Positions 25,255 through 32,192 of a stretch of DNA of 36,916 bases are shown piece by piece; the first letter of the stretch is position 1; each line of letters starts with the position of its first letter. The stretch covers positions 1 to 36,916 of the forward strand of contig JAEEOB010000051.1 in assembly GCA_016284045.1 (NCBI GenBank), given 5' to 3'. This stretch comes from Bacteroidaceae bacterium. GTDB lineage: Bacteria; Bacteroidota; Bacteroidia; Bacteroidales; Bacteroidaceae. The position numbers were made by a program, and so were the translations under genes. Below the pieces are notes generated by a model. That model was given only the letters and a program-made list of their open reading frames with translations, was not told the origin of the DNA and did not search any database.

Positions 25255-25298
25255 ATTCGGGGGAAAACCACCTTTTATAATTCCACTTTCGCCCGAAT
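25255..25298. repeat. Related imperfect palindrome, copy 2
   Basis: ATTCGGGGGAAAA (from 25255) faces CTTTCGCCCGAAT (to 25298), and the right end continues AATTATT just as copy 1 does. The two units are the same size (44 bp) and 77 bp apart. Copy 2 has lost perfect pairing near the loop. Confidence 0.55.
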
Positions 25299-25357
25299 TA
25301 TTCAACAAGGCAAAAACAATTCTTCATTCTTCATTTTTCATTCTTCATTTTTATTCG

Positions 25358-25365
25358 TAACTTTG
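25358..25365 (+). promoter_or_regulatory. -7 box for GSCFA-murF/alr
   Basis: TAACTTTG at 25358-25365 is an exact -7 element, 18 bp before the ATG at 25383. No TTTG occurs 19-21 bp upstream. Instead a TTCTTCATTTTTATTCG module precedes it, nearly identical to the sequence before 29382. The leader would be very short. Confidence 0.55.
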
Positions 25366-25382
25366 CATAAAATTTCAGCGAT

Positions 25383-26396
25383 ATGCAATTTACGACCCCA
25401 GTTGATATTCCGAGAAGCGGCTTACCTATCAGCCATTCAGACCGAATTGCGCTGGTCGGTTCGTGCTTTGCCGACAATATGGGTCAGATGTTGGATGACT
25501 GCAAATTCAACACCGTCCGGAACCCTTTCGGAACTCTCTACAACCCGCTTTCCATCGCTTGGCTATTAAAACGTAGTATCGACGAAATCCCATTCAACAG
25601 CCAGTCGGATGAAATATTCATGGATGACGAAGGCAACTGGCACAGCTGGATGCACCACACCAAATTCTCCTGCTGTTCAGCCGAAGAACTGGTCATGAAA
25701 ATGAATCTTGCAGGAATTGCCATGGCTGAAACACTGAAAACAGCCCGTGTTCTGATTGTCACCTTCGGCACAGCCATCATCTACACCCTGAAAAACAACG
25801 GAAAGCTCGTGGCAAACTGCCATAAACAAAAAGACAGTCTGTTTGAAAGAAGAATGCTCTCGACAAATGAAATCGCCGAGAAGTGGACATCACTCATTGA
25901 GCAACTTCACGAAAAGAATCCATATTTGCGAATCATTCTGACAATCAGCCCAATCAGGCACAAGCGCGACGGAATGCACGTCAACCAACTCAGCAAAAGC
26001 ACGCTCCTTCTTGGAGTTGACCAGCTGATCAAGCAATTCCAAATGGGTACATCAAAACCTCATCTTGAATACTTTCCCTCGTATGAAATCATGATGGATG
26101 AGCTACGCGACTACCGATTCTATGCCGATGACATGATACACCCTTCCCCGCTTGCTATCCAGCACATCTGGGAACGCTTCTCCGACACACATTTCGATAA
26201 GGACACAAAGAGCCTCTGCAATCAGTGCATACAAATACAAAAGGCATTAGCCCACAAGACCGACAATCCTGCAAGCAACGCCTATAAATCATTTATTGAA
26301 AACACTTTAAAACAAATAGAAACAATCAAAAAACGGCATCCATATATCAGGATGGAAAAAGAAATCGAGATATGCAATACACGATTGAGGAAATAG
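25383..26396 (+). CDS. GSCFA domain protein
   Basis: This 337-residue protein carries the name-giving motif VGSCFADN (Ser27-Cys28) near its N-terminus. The family pattern FNTVRNPFGTLYNPLSIAWLL follows. Near residues 247-258 it has YADDMIHPSPLA, in which Asp250-x-x-His253 looks like the last catalytic block of SGNH/GDSL hydrolases, and Ser27 would sit at the position of block I. A hydrolase or acyltransferase role is therefore plausible but unproven. There is no signal peptide. The 3' end overlaps the MurF-Alr start by 25 bp in a different frame, which suggests coupled expression and a possible cell-envelope role. Confidence 0.85.
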   Translation: MQFTTPVDIPRSGLPISHSDRIALVGSCFADNMGQMLDDCKFNTVRNPFGTLYNPLSIAWLLKRSIDEIPFNSQSDEIFMDDEGNWHSWMHHTKFSCCSAEELVMKMNLAGIAMAETLKTARVLIVTFGTAIIYTLKNNGKLVANCHKQKDSLFERRMLSTNEIAEKWTSLIEQLHEKNPYLRIILTISPIRHKRDGMHVNQLSKSTLLLGVDQLIKQFQMGTSKPHLEYFPSYEIMMDELRDYRFYADDMIHPSPLAIQHIWERFSDTHFDKDTKSLCNQCIQIQKALAHKTDNPASNAYKSFIENTLKQIETIKKRHPYIRMEKEIEICNTRLRK

Positions 26397-28870
26397 CCAA
26401 AATCATAGGTGGACAAACTGTAATATCTGGCAAAAAAGCCATAGAATCAGCAAGAAAAATCAACTGGCTTCTGACCGACAGCCGTTCACTTTGCTTTCCG
26501 GAAGAAACCCTTTTCTTCGCACTCAAAACACAAAGAAACGACGGACATAAATATATTGACGATCTGTATAAACGGGGAGTGAGAAACTTCGTCGTCACCC
26601 ATGCCGATGAGTTCAAGTATCTGAACGATGCCTGTTTCTTAGTGGTTAGCAACACACTTACAGCACTCCAGCAGATAGCCAGCGCACACCGCCTTAAATT
26701 TGATATTCCTGTTGTTGCCATCACCGGCTCAAATGGAAAGACCACAGTAAAGGAATGGCTCTATCAGTTGCTGTCGCCCGACTACAATGTTTGCCGATCT
26801 CCACGCAGTTACAATTCTCAGGTAGGAGTCCCCCTCTCACTCTGGCTAATTGACAAGCACACCGACATCGCAGTCATCGAGGCAGGCATATCGAAAAGCG
26901 GAGAGATGGAACGGCTAAACCAGATTGTAAAACCCACCATCGGAGTCATCACCAACGTGGGTCAGGCGCATCAGGAAAACTTCCTCTCGATGCAAATCAA
27001 ATGCACAGAGAAGATGCAACTCTTCAAAGGTTGCCAGAAAGCAGTGCTCAACATGAGCAACAGCACCATCTCCCAGTGCGCGTCCACCATGCCTGAGAAT
27101 GTGTCCCGCATTTCATGGAACACTGCAAACGGAGCTGGAATCGACGACACTGACATCATCATCAGGGAGGTGGTGAAAGAAGGCCGTCAAGCAACTGTGA
27201 AATTCGCCATTAACGACGAAATCAGCCAGTTCACCATTCCTTTCATCGATGATGCCGCCATAGAGAACTCCATCACATGCTTCGCCACTTGCTTAAGTCT
27301 CAACATGCCTGTGGATATCATTTGCGACAGAATGAAACGCCTGGAACCCGTTGCGATGCGTCTGGAGGTGCGAGACGGAATAAACGGATGCACCATCATC
27401 AACGACACATATAACTCAGACATCCACTCACTGAGTATCGCGCTCGACTTCATGTCGAGACGGCCCGACACGAAAGAACAGCGGCGCACACTGATTCTCA
27501 GCGATATTCTACAAAGCGGTGAGGAGCCAAGGTCGCTCTACAGCCAAGTGGCACAGATGGCGATGAACCGCGGCATAGAGAAAATCATCGGCGTGGGCGA
27601 CAAAATCACTCAATGCTCCGATTATTTCCCGATTGCCGACAAGCATTTCTTCCGCACGACCGAGGCCTTGATATCAAGCGAGGTGTTTCAGGAGCTGAAA
27701 AATGAGTTTATTCTGTTGAAAGGAGCACGTCATTTCCGTTTCGACAAGCTGAGTGACCTGCTCACGCTGAAAGTACATCAGACGATTCTGGAAATCAACC
27801 TGAATGCAATGGTAGATAACCTGAATTACTACCGTCAGTTCAAACGGCCGGAAACCAAGATGGTATGCATGGTAAAAGCATCAGCCTACGGTATCGGCTC
27901 CATCGAGGCATCCAAAACCCTGCAAGACCACGGCGTGGATTATCTCGCTGTAGCGGTTGCAGACGAAGGTGCAGAGCTTCGTAATGCCGGCATCACCGCC
28001 AACATCATGGTGATGAACCCTGAGATGACCTCATTCAGGATGCTCTTCGACTACCGTCTGGAACCTGAGGTGTTCAACTTCGACATCCTGGAGGCACTCA
28101 TCAGAGCCGCAGAGAAAGAGGGAATCACAAACTTCCCAGTACATATCAAAATCGACACAGGCATGCATAGGCTCGGATTCAACGCAAAGACCGACATGGA
28201 TCGGCTAATAGACCGGCTCACACGTCAGAGCGCCCTTGTTCCCTGCTCCGTGTTCTCACATTTCGTAGGCAGCGACTCCGACGGATTCGATGACTTCTCA
28301 CGCCAACAGTTCGGACTCTTCGACATGGCTTCAAAAAAGCTTCAGAACGCATACGGACACCATATCATCCGGCATATCTGCAACTCAGCCGGAATCGAGC
28401 ATTTCCCGCAGTATCAGCTCGACATGGTACGGCTCGGACTCGGACTCTACGGCATCAATCCCCGCAACAACGAGATAATCCATAACGTCTGCACGTTGAA
28501 AACCACGATACTACAAATCCGCGACGTGCCAGCAGGCGATTCGATCGGCTACAGCCGCAAGACATTTGTTGACCGCCCTAGCCGTGTGGCTGCCATTCCA
28601 ATCGGCTATGCCGACGGACTCAACCGGAAACTGGGCAACCGCAACTGCTACTGCCTCGTCAACGGGCAGAAAGCACCCTATCTCGGCAATATCTGTATGG
28701 ACGTCTGCATGATTGACGTGACAGGCATTGACTGCAAGGAAGGCGATTACGCTGTGATTTTCGGTGACGACCTGCCAGTGACCGTCCTGAGCGATGTGCT
28801 TGAAACCATCCCTTACGAAGTGCTCACCGGCATCTCCACACGCGTCCAGCGGGTGTATATTCAAGAATAA
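26372..28870 (+). CDS. Bifunctional MurF ligase / alanine racemase fusion
   Basis: This 832-residue protein fuses two peptidoglycan enzymes. Residues 1 to about 465 are MurF (UDP-MurNAc-tripeptide:D-Ala-D-Ala ligase), with ATP loop GSNGKTT (119-125) and a Mur-ligase central domain (EAGISKSGEMERL, GVITNVGQAHQ). Residues about 472-832 are alanine racemase. It has PLP-binding Lys502 in MVKASAYGIGS and catalytic Tyr746 in PIGYADG. The substrate-proximal GMHRLGF motif is intact. The fusion makes D-alanine and then uses D-Ala-D-Ala; it is a known Bacteroidetes arrangement. The Alr Lys motif VKASAYG differs from the usual VKANAYG by one residue. Translation is likely coupled to the upstream GSCFA gene. 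D-Ala-D-Ala ligase itself is not in the window. Confidence 0.93.
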   Translation: MQYTIEEIAKIIGGQTVISGKKAIESARKINWLLTDSRSLCFPEETLFFALKTQRNDGHKYIDDLYKRGVRNFVVTHADEFKYLNDACFLVVSNTLTALQQIASAHRLKFDIPVVAITGSNGKTTVKEWLYQLLSPDYNVCRSPRSYNSQVGVPLSLWLIDKHTDIAVIEAGISKSGEMERLNQIVKPTIGVITNVGQAHQENFLSMQIKCTEKMQLFKGCQKAVLNMSNSTISQCASTMPENVSRISWNTANGAGIDDTDIIIREVVKEGRQATVKFAINDEISQFTIPFIDDAAIENSITCFATCLSLNMPVDIICDRMKRLEPVAMRLEVRDGINGCTIINDTYNSDIHSLSIALDFMSRRPDTKEQRRTLILSDILQSGEEPRSLYSQVAQMAMNRGIEKIIGVGDKITQCSDYFPIADKHFFRTTEALISSEVFQELKNEFILLKGARHFRFDKLSDLLTLKVHQTILEINLNAMVDNLNYYRQFKRPETKMVCMVKASAYGIGSIEASKTLQDHGVDYLAVAVADEGAELRNAGITANIMVMNPEMTSFRMLFDYRLEPEVFNFDILEALIRAAEKEGITNFPVHIKIDTGMHRLGFNAKTDMDRLIDRLTRQSALVPCSVFSHFVGSDSDGFDDFSRQQFGLFDMASKKLQNAYGHHIIRHICNSAGIEHFPQYQLDMVRLGLGLYGINPRNNEIIHNVCTLKTTILQIRDVPAGDSIGYSRKTFVDRPSRVAAIPIGYADGLNRKLGNRNCYCLVNGQKAPYLGNICMDVCMIDVTGIDCKEGDYAVIFGDDLPVTVLSDVLETIPYEVLTGISTRVQRVYIQE

Positions 28871-28873
28871 TTC

Positions 28874-28926
28874 ATAATTCGGGAGTATTTTTTCCTCGAA
28901 AATGAGAGTTTGTTTCGGTGATGGGC
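28874..28926. repeat. Dispersed post-gene repeat, copy 2
   Basis: TAATTCGGGAGTATTTTTTC followed by CTCGAAAATGAGAGTTTG and TTTCGGTGATGGGC begins 3 bp after the murF-alr stop codon. It matches the sequence after cvpA (17891-17947) in order and orientation, which argues for a common repeat and not chance. Confidence 0.5.
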
Positions 28927-28946
28927 TTCTAACGGTTTTATTTAGA

Positions 28947-29110
28947 CCCCACCTTTGCACTTAGTGTCTTCTGCTTCGCCTTCGTTCCTTGGCTCGCATA
29001 AGCCGAGTGCTGCACCACCTCATCACACAATCGATTATCAATCGATTCTGTGCTGAGTTCCCCACGGGGAGTCTCTACAGGCTTTACGGTTATTTCATGC
29101 GTGGGTGGGG
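28947..29110. other. Highly structured intergenic segment
   Basis: Outer arms CCCCACC (28947-28953) and GGTGGGG (29104-29110) bracket several hairpins. These are CTTGGCT/AAGCCGAG (28988-29007, one wobble), CACA-c-AATCGAT/ATCGATT-c-TGTG (29024-29052), and TCCC/GGGA with loop CACG (29059-29070). There is no reading frame and neither strand shows a perfect consensus promoter. It does not match tRNA, tmRNA or RNase P RNA. It could be the leader of the 63-residue protein, a small RNA on either strand, or remnant repeat DNA. Confidence 0.4.
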
Positions 29111-29160
29111 ATTTGGAGAAACCTTTTTTCGCTAAAAAAGAACAAAAAACTAAAAACTAA

Positions 29161-29352
29161 ATGAGCGACGGCAATTTCAACCGGGCATTACTGCCCAAAA
29201 ACGAGTTATCTGCCGGTTTGAAAGCCGGTAAGGCACAGATGCGTGCGAAAGCGGAGCAGGCGTTCAAGGAAATCATCGACAGCCACTTCCCCGATGCCAC
29301 TAAAACGCAAAAAGTCGCAGCCTTTGAATCTTTCAAGAAACGGCTCAGATAA
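29161..29352 (+). CDS. Small conserved-looking protein (63 residues), function unknown
   Basis: MSDGNFNRALLPKNELSAGL and the remaining helical, charged sequence form an ATG-started small protein with pI on the basic side. The segment GKAQMRAKAEQAFKEIIDSH is strongly helical. The opening SDGNFNRxLLP and the overall composition recall a short Bacteroidetes hypothetical family, which I cannot name. There is no signal peptide, membrane helix or zinc motif. It lies between a structured segment and the tandem promoters of the P-loop/CYTH gene. A purine-rich AAAACTAA tract precedes the start instead of a Shine-Dalgarno site. Confidence 0.65.
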   Translation: MSDGNFNRALLPKNELSAGLKAGKAQMRAKAEQAFKEIIDSHFPDATKTQKVAAFESFKKRLR

Positions 29353-29430
29353 AGAGAATGAAAATTCTTCATTCTTATTCGTAACTTTGGTTTGAGCCAA
29401 GTCACTCTCGTTCAGAAAAACTCAAATAAA

Positions 29431-29462
29431 TTTGGTTTTTCGCTCACTTAATCGTAACTTTG
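29431..29462 (+). promoter_or_regulatory. Tandem promoter unit 1 for the P-loop/CYTH gene
   Basis: TTTG (29431-29434), 20 bp, TAACTTTG (29455-29462). Exact consensus with ideal spacing. Confidence 0.8.
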
Positions 29463-29504
29463 GTTAACACCGAAGTTTCTTTCGTTCGGAAAAACTCAAA
29501 TAAA

Positions 29505-29536
29505 TTTGGTTTTTCGCTCACTTAATCGTAACTTTG
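29505..29536 (+). promoter_or_regulatory. Tandem promoter unit 2 for the P-loop/CYTH gene
   Basis: TTTG (29505-29508), 20 bp, TAACTTTG (29529-29536), duplicating unit 1. The start would be about 29541, leaving a leader of about 20 nt before the ATG at 29560. Confidence 0.85.
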
Positions 29537-29559
29537 CAGTTTAAAACCATCACAGCCTC

Positions 29560-30633
29560 ATGAACAGGAACGACATCACGAAAATCGCGCTTACCGGCGG
29601 TCCATGCGCAGGCAAAACCACCGCACTCGTTCGGATCATCGAACACTTCACCAGCCTGGGCTATCAAGTGTTCACGCTGCCGGAAATTCCTACAATCTGC
29701 ATTCAGGCGGGTGTAAACTACCTGACTGACGACCGTCAGTATCACTATCAGTCAGAGAAAGCCACATTGCTGATGCAGATGCATATAGAGGATCAGTTTA
29801 TGGAAATTGCCGCCAAATGCGGGAAGCCGGCACTCGTGGTGTGCGACAGAGGCACGATGGACATATCCACCTATCTGCCCGAGGAGACATGGCAGGCACT
29901 GATGAACGACATCGGCACGAACACTATCCAGCTACGCGACTCCCGCTACGACGCAGTGCTGCATCTGGTCAGCGCAGCCAACGGCGCGGAGGAGTTCTAC
30001 ACCACCGCCAACAACGCGGCACGCAGCGAGGATGCACGAACCGCCCGTATGCTCGACATCAAACTTATTTCCGCATGGAACGGACACCCACATCTGAGAA
30101 TTATCGACAACAGCCGTGACTTCGAGAACAAACTCAAGGCGGTTATCAAAGAGATATCTGTGGTGATGGGCCTGCCGGCACTTAATGAGTCGCAGCGCAA
30201 CTACGTGGTAGAGGTTATAGACAACCTGCCTGAAAACACCACCGAGTGTGAAATCACACAGACCTATCTGAAGTCAGACCCCGACACGATAGTAAGACTC
30301 CGTAAACGAGGATGGGACGGAAGTTATGTATATATGCAGAGCATCAAGAAAAAGGTGTCGGACACCGAATTCATTGAGACTGAGCGGCAAATAAGCCCCT
30401 ACCAATACGTCACCCTGCTTCAGCAGGCTGACCCTTCACGCAAGACATTGCGGAAAATACGTAAGAACTTCGTATGGGAAAAGCAATATTTCGAGCTGGA
30501 CACCTTCCTTGACCGCGACGACGGAATCAGCATTCTTGAAATCGCAGGTGTGAAAGACCCTGATGCCATCAATTTCCCCCCGTTCGTCAAGGTCGTCAGA
30601 GACGTGACAGGAGTGCCTATGAGCCAGATTTGA
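29560..30633 (+). CDS. P-loop NTPase (AAA_28-like) fused to a CYTH-like domain
   Basis: The 357-residue protein has two parts. Residues 1 to about 190 form a kinase-like P-loop domain with Walker A GGPCAGKT (13-20), a hydrophobic strand ending in VVCDRGTMD as the Walker B/DRG site, and RYDAVLHLVSAANGAEEFY further on. It resembles the NadR-like AAA_28 group. Residues about 195-357 have CYTH-domain features: alternating charged strands ECEITQTYL, TIVRLRKRGWDG, QSIKKKV, ETERQIS, KIRKNFVWEKQYFELDTF and ISILEIAG. These would line a basic tunnel for polyphosphate or phosphorylated ligands. The same two-domain order is known in the eukaryotic TTD14 protein, a GTP- and phospholipid-binding factor. 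Substrate and role here are unknown. Strong duplicated promoters suggest high expression. Confidence 0.8.
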   Translation: MNRNDITKIALTGGPCAGKTTALVRIIEHFTSLGYQVFTLPEIPTICIQAGVNYLTDDRQYHYQSEKATLLMQMHIEDQFMEIAAKCGKPALVVCDRGTMDISTYLPEETWQALMNDIGTNTIQLRDSRYDAVLHLVSAANGAEEFYTTANNAARSEDARTARMLDIKLISAWNGHPHLRIIDNSRDFENKLKAVIKEISVVMGLPALNESQRNYVVEVIDNLPENTTECEITQTYLKSDPDTIVRLRKRGWDGSYVYMQSIKKKVSDTEFIETERQISPYQYVTLLQQADPSRKTLRKIRKNFVWEKQYFELDTFLDRDDGISILEIAGVKDPDAINFPPFVKVVRDVTGVPMSQI

Positions 30634-30639
30634 AAAAGA

Positions 30640-30672
30640 GTTTTTAGTTGTTAGTTCTTAGTTTTTAGTAGT
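30640..30672. repeat. TTTTTAGTTGTTAG-type AT-rich repeat
   Basis: AGTTTTTAGTTGTTAGTTCT followed by TAGTTTTTAGTAG precedes tyrS. Similar TTTAGTTTATAGTTATTAG sequence lies between sufB and sufC (about 19452-19490). These look like slippage-prone simple repeats. I see no consensus promoter in the 143 bp gap. Confidence 0.45.
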
Positions 30673-30776
30673 TTAGATTTGTTGATGCATGAATTACAGT
30701 TGTTTTAAAATAATCTAATAATTCAATTGCTCAATCAATAGTTAATAGTAAATTGTAAAATCGTAAATAAAAAAGG

Positions 30777-32072
30777 ATGAATTTCGTAAAAGAATTAGCA
30801 TGGCGTGGAATGATCCACCAGATGATGCCTGGCACGGAAGAGCTTCTAGAGAAAGAGAAGAACGTGTCGGCTTACTTGGGAATAGACCCTACTGCCGACT
30901 CCCTGCATATCGGCCACCTTTGCGGAGTGATGATGCTCCGCCATTATCAGCGTTGCGGAGGCAAGCCCTACGCACTCGTGGGAGGTGCAACCGGCATGAT
31001 CGGCGACCCGTCGGGTAAGAGCCAGGAGCGCAACCTGCTCGATGAGGAGACGCTGGCACACAACGTAAAATGTATCAAGGCCCAACTGAGCAAATTTCTC
31101 GATTTTGAGAGCGATGCCCCCAATAAGGCGGAATTGGTGAACAACTACGACTGGATGAAGGACTTCACATTCCTCGCCTTTGCACGCGACGTAGGCAAGC
31201 ACATCACCGTGAACTACATGATGGCAAAGGAGTCGGTGCAGAAGCGTCTGAACGGTGAGGCACGCGACGGACTGTCGTTCACCGAGTTCACCTATCAGCT
31301 TCTTCAGGCTTACGACTTCTATTATCTCTGCGAGCACAACAACTGCCGACTGCAACTCGGAGGTGCCGACCAGTGGGGTAATATAACAACGGGCTCTGAG
31401 TTGATACGCCGTATGTCGGGTAAGGAGTGTTTCGCTCTCACCTGCCCGCTCGTTACGAAGAGCGACGGACGCAAGTTCGGCAAGACGGAGAAAGGAAATA
31501 TCTGGCTCGACCGCAACCGCACATCGCCTTACCTCTTCTATCAGTTCTGGCTCAACACCGCCGACGACGACGCAAAGCGTTACATCAAGATATTCACCTC
31601 GCTACCAAAAGAAGAAATTGAGGCGCTTATCGCCGAGCATGACCAGGATCCAGGACGGCGGGTGCTACAGAAGCGGTTGGCACAGGAAGTGACCGTCATG
31701 GTTCACTCGCAGGAGGACTACGAGATGGCAGTGGAGGCATCCAACGTCCTGTTCGGGAAATCAACGAAGGAAGCCCTCCTGAAATTCGACGAGCAGACAC
31801 TTCTCGACATCTTCGACGGTGTACCGCATTATGAAGTGGATAAGTCACTTTTCGAAAACGGTGTGAAAGCCATCGACCTCGTCACCGAGACAGCCCCAGT
31901 GTTCCCGTCGAAGGGAGAGATGCGCAAGATGACCCAGGGCGGAGGTGTGAGCATCAACAAAGAGAAGCTCACCGACCCCAACACCGTGCTTACCGCTGAC
32001 GACCTGCTCGACGGAAAATACCTGCTCGTGCAGCAAGGCAAGAAGAAATACTTCCTGCTTATCGCAAAATAA
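30777..32072 (+). CDS. tyrS: Tyrosyl-tRNA synthetase
   Basis: This 431-residue class I synthetase charges tRNA-Tyr. The HIGH motif is at residues 44-47 ([10 protein letters not shown]). The KMSKS-equivalent is Lys233-Phe-Gly-Lys-Thr in [15 protein letters not shown]. Tyrosine-binding features YDFYYL and [12 protein letters not shown] are intact. An S4-type RNA-binding domain occupies about residues 365-431 ([23 protein letters not shown]). The length is normal for the bacterial TyrS type. An AAAAAGG purine stretch directly precedes the ATG. It ends before a bidirectional terminator shared with the convergent serpin gene. Confidence 0.96.
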   Translation: MNFVKELAWRGMIHQMMPGTEELLEKEKNVSAYLGIDPTADSLHIGHLCGVMMLRHYQRCGGKPYALVGGATGMIGDPSGKSQERNLLDEETLAHNVKCIKAQLSKFLDFESDAPNKAELVNNYDWMKDFTFLAFARDVGKHITVNYMMAKESVQKRLNGEARDGLSFTEFTYQLLQAYDFYYLCEHNNCRLQLGGADQWGNITTGSELIRRMSGKECFALTCPLVTKSDGRKFGKTEKGNIWLDRNRTSPYLFYQFWLNTADDDAKRYIKIFTSLPKEEIEALIAEHDQDPGRRVLQKRLAQEVTVMVHSQEDYEMAVEASNVLFGKSTKEALLKFDEQTLLDIFDGVPHYEVDKSLFENGVKAIDLVTETAPVFPSKGEMRKMTQGGGVSINKEKLTDPNTVLTADDLLDGKYLLVQQGKKKYFLLIAK

Positions 32073-32099
32073 TACGCACCAAATCTCACTCAATAATTG

Positions 32100-32137
32100 A
32101 AAAAACAAGCCGGCTCATTCCAGCCGGCTTGTTTTTT
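32100..32137. terminator. Bidirectional terminator between tyrS and serpin
   Basis: AAAAAACAAGCCGGCT (32100-32115) pairs perfectly over 16 bp with AGCCGGCTTGTTTTTT (32122-32137) around loop CATTCC. The G-C-rich core plus T6 on both strands can end the tyrS transcript and the opposing serpin transcript. Confidence 0.92.
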
Positions 32138-32192
32138 GTTAGATAAGTCCAAAATCGTACAAAAACCATCAACAAAAATAACTAATGAAAGA

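Larger units (their letters stand above)
29381..29536 (+). repeat. 73-74 bp tandem repeat carrying three -7 boxes
   Basis: GTAACTTTGG at 29381, GTAACTTTGG at 29454 and GTAACTTTGC at 29528 mark successive units 73 and 74 bp apart. The segments ending at 29462 and 29536 share a 52 bp stretch (from TTCAGAAAAACTC or TTCGGAAAAACTC to the -7 box) with a single mismatch. The repeat unit is itself a promoter. Confidence 0.8.

Noticed and set aside
28947-29110. tmRNA or RNase P RNA
   Set aside because: I found no tRNA-like acceptor end, tag-peptide frame or the conserved RNase P core sequences on either strand.
29381-29536. CRISPR-like array
   Set aside because: There are only two to three units, the spacing is filled by promoter sequence and not unique spacers, and no cas gene is near.
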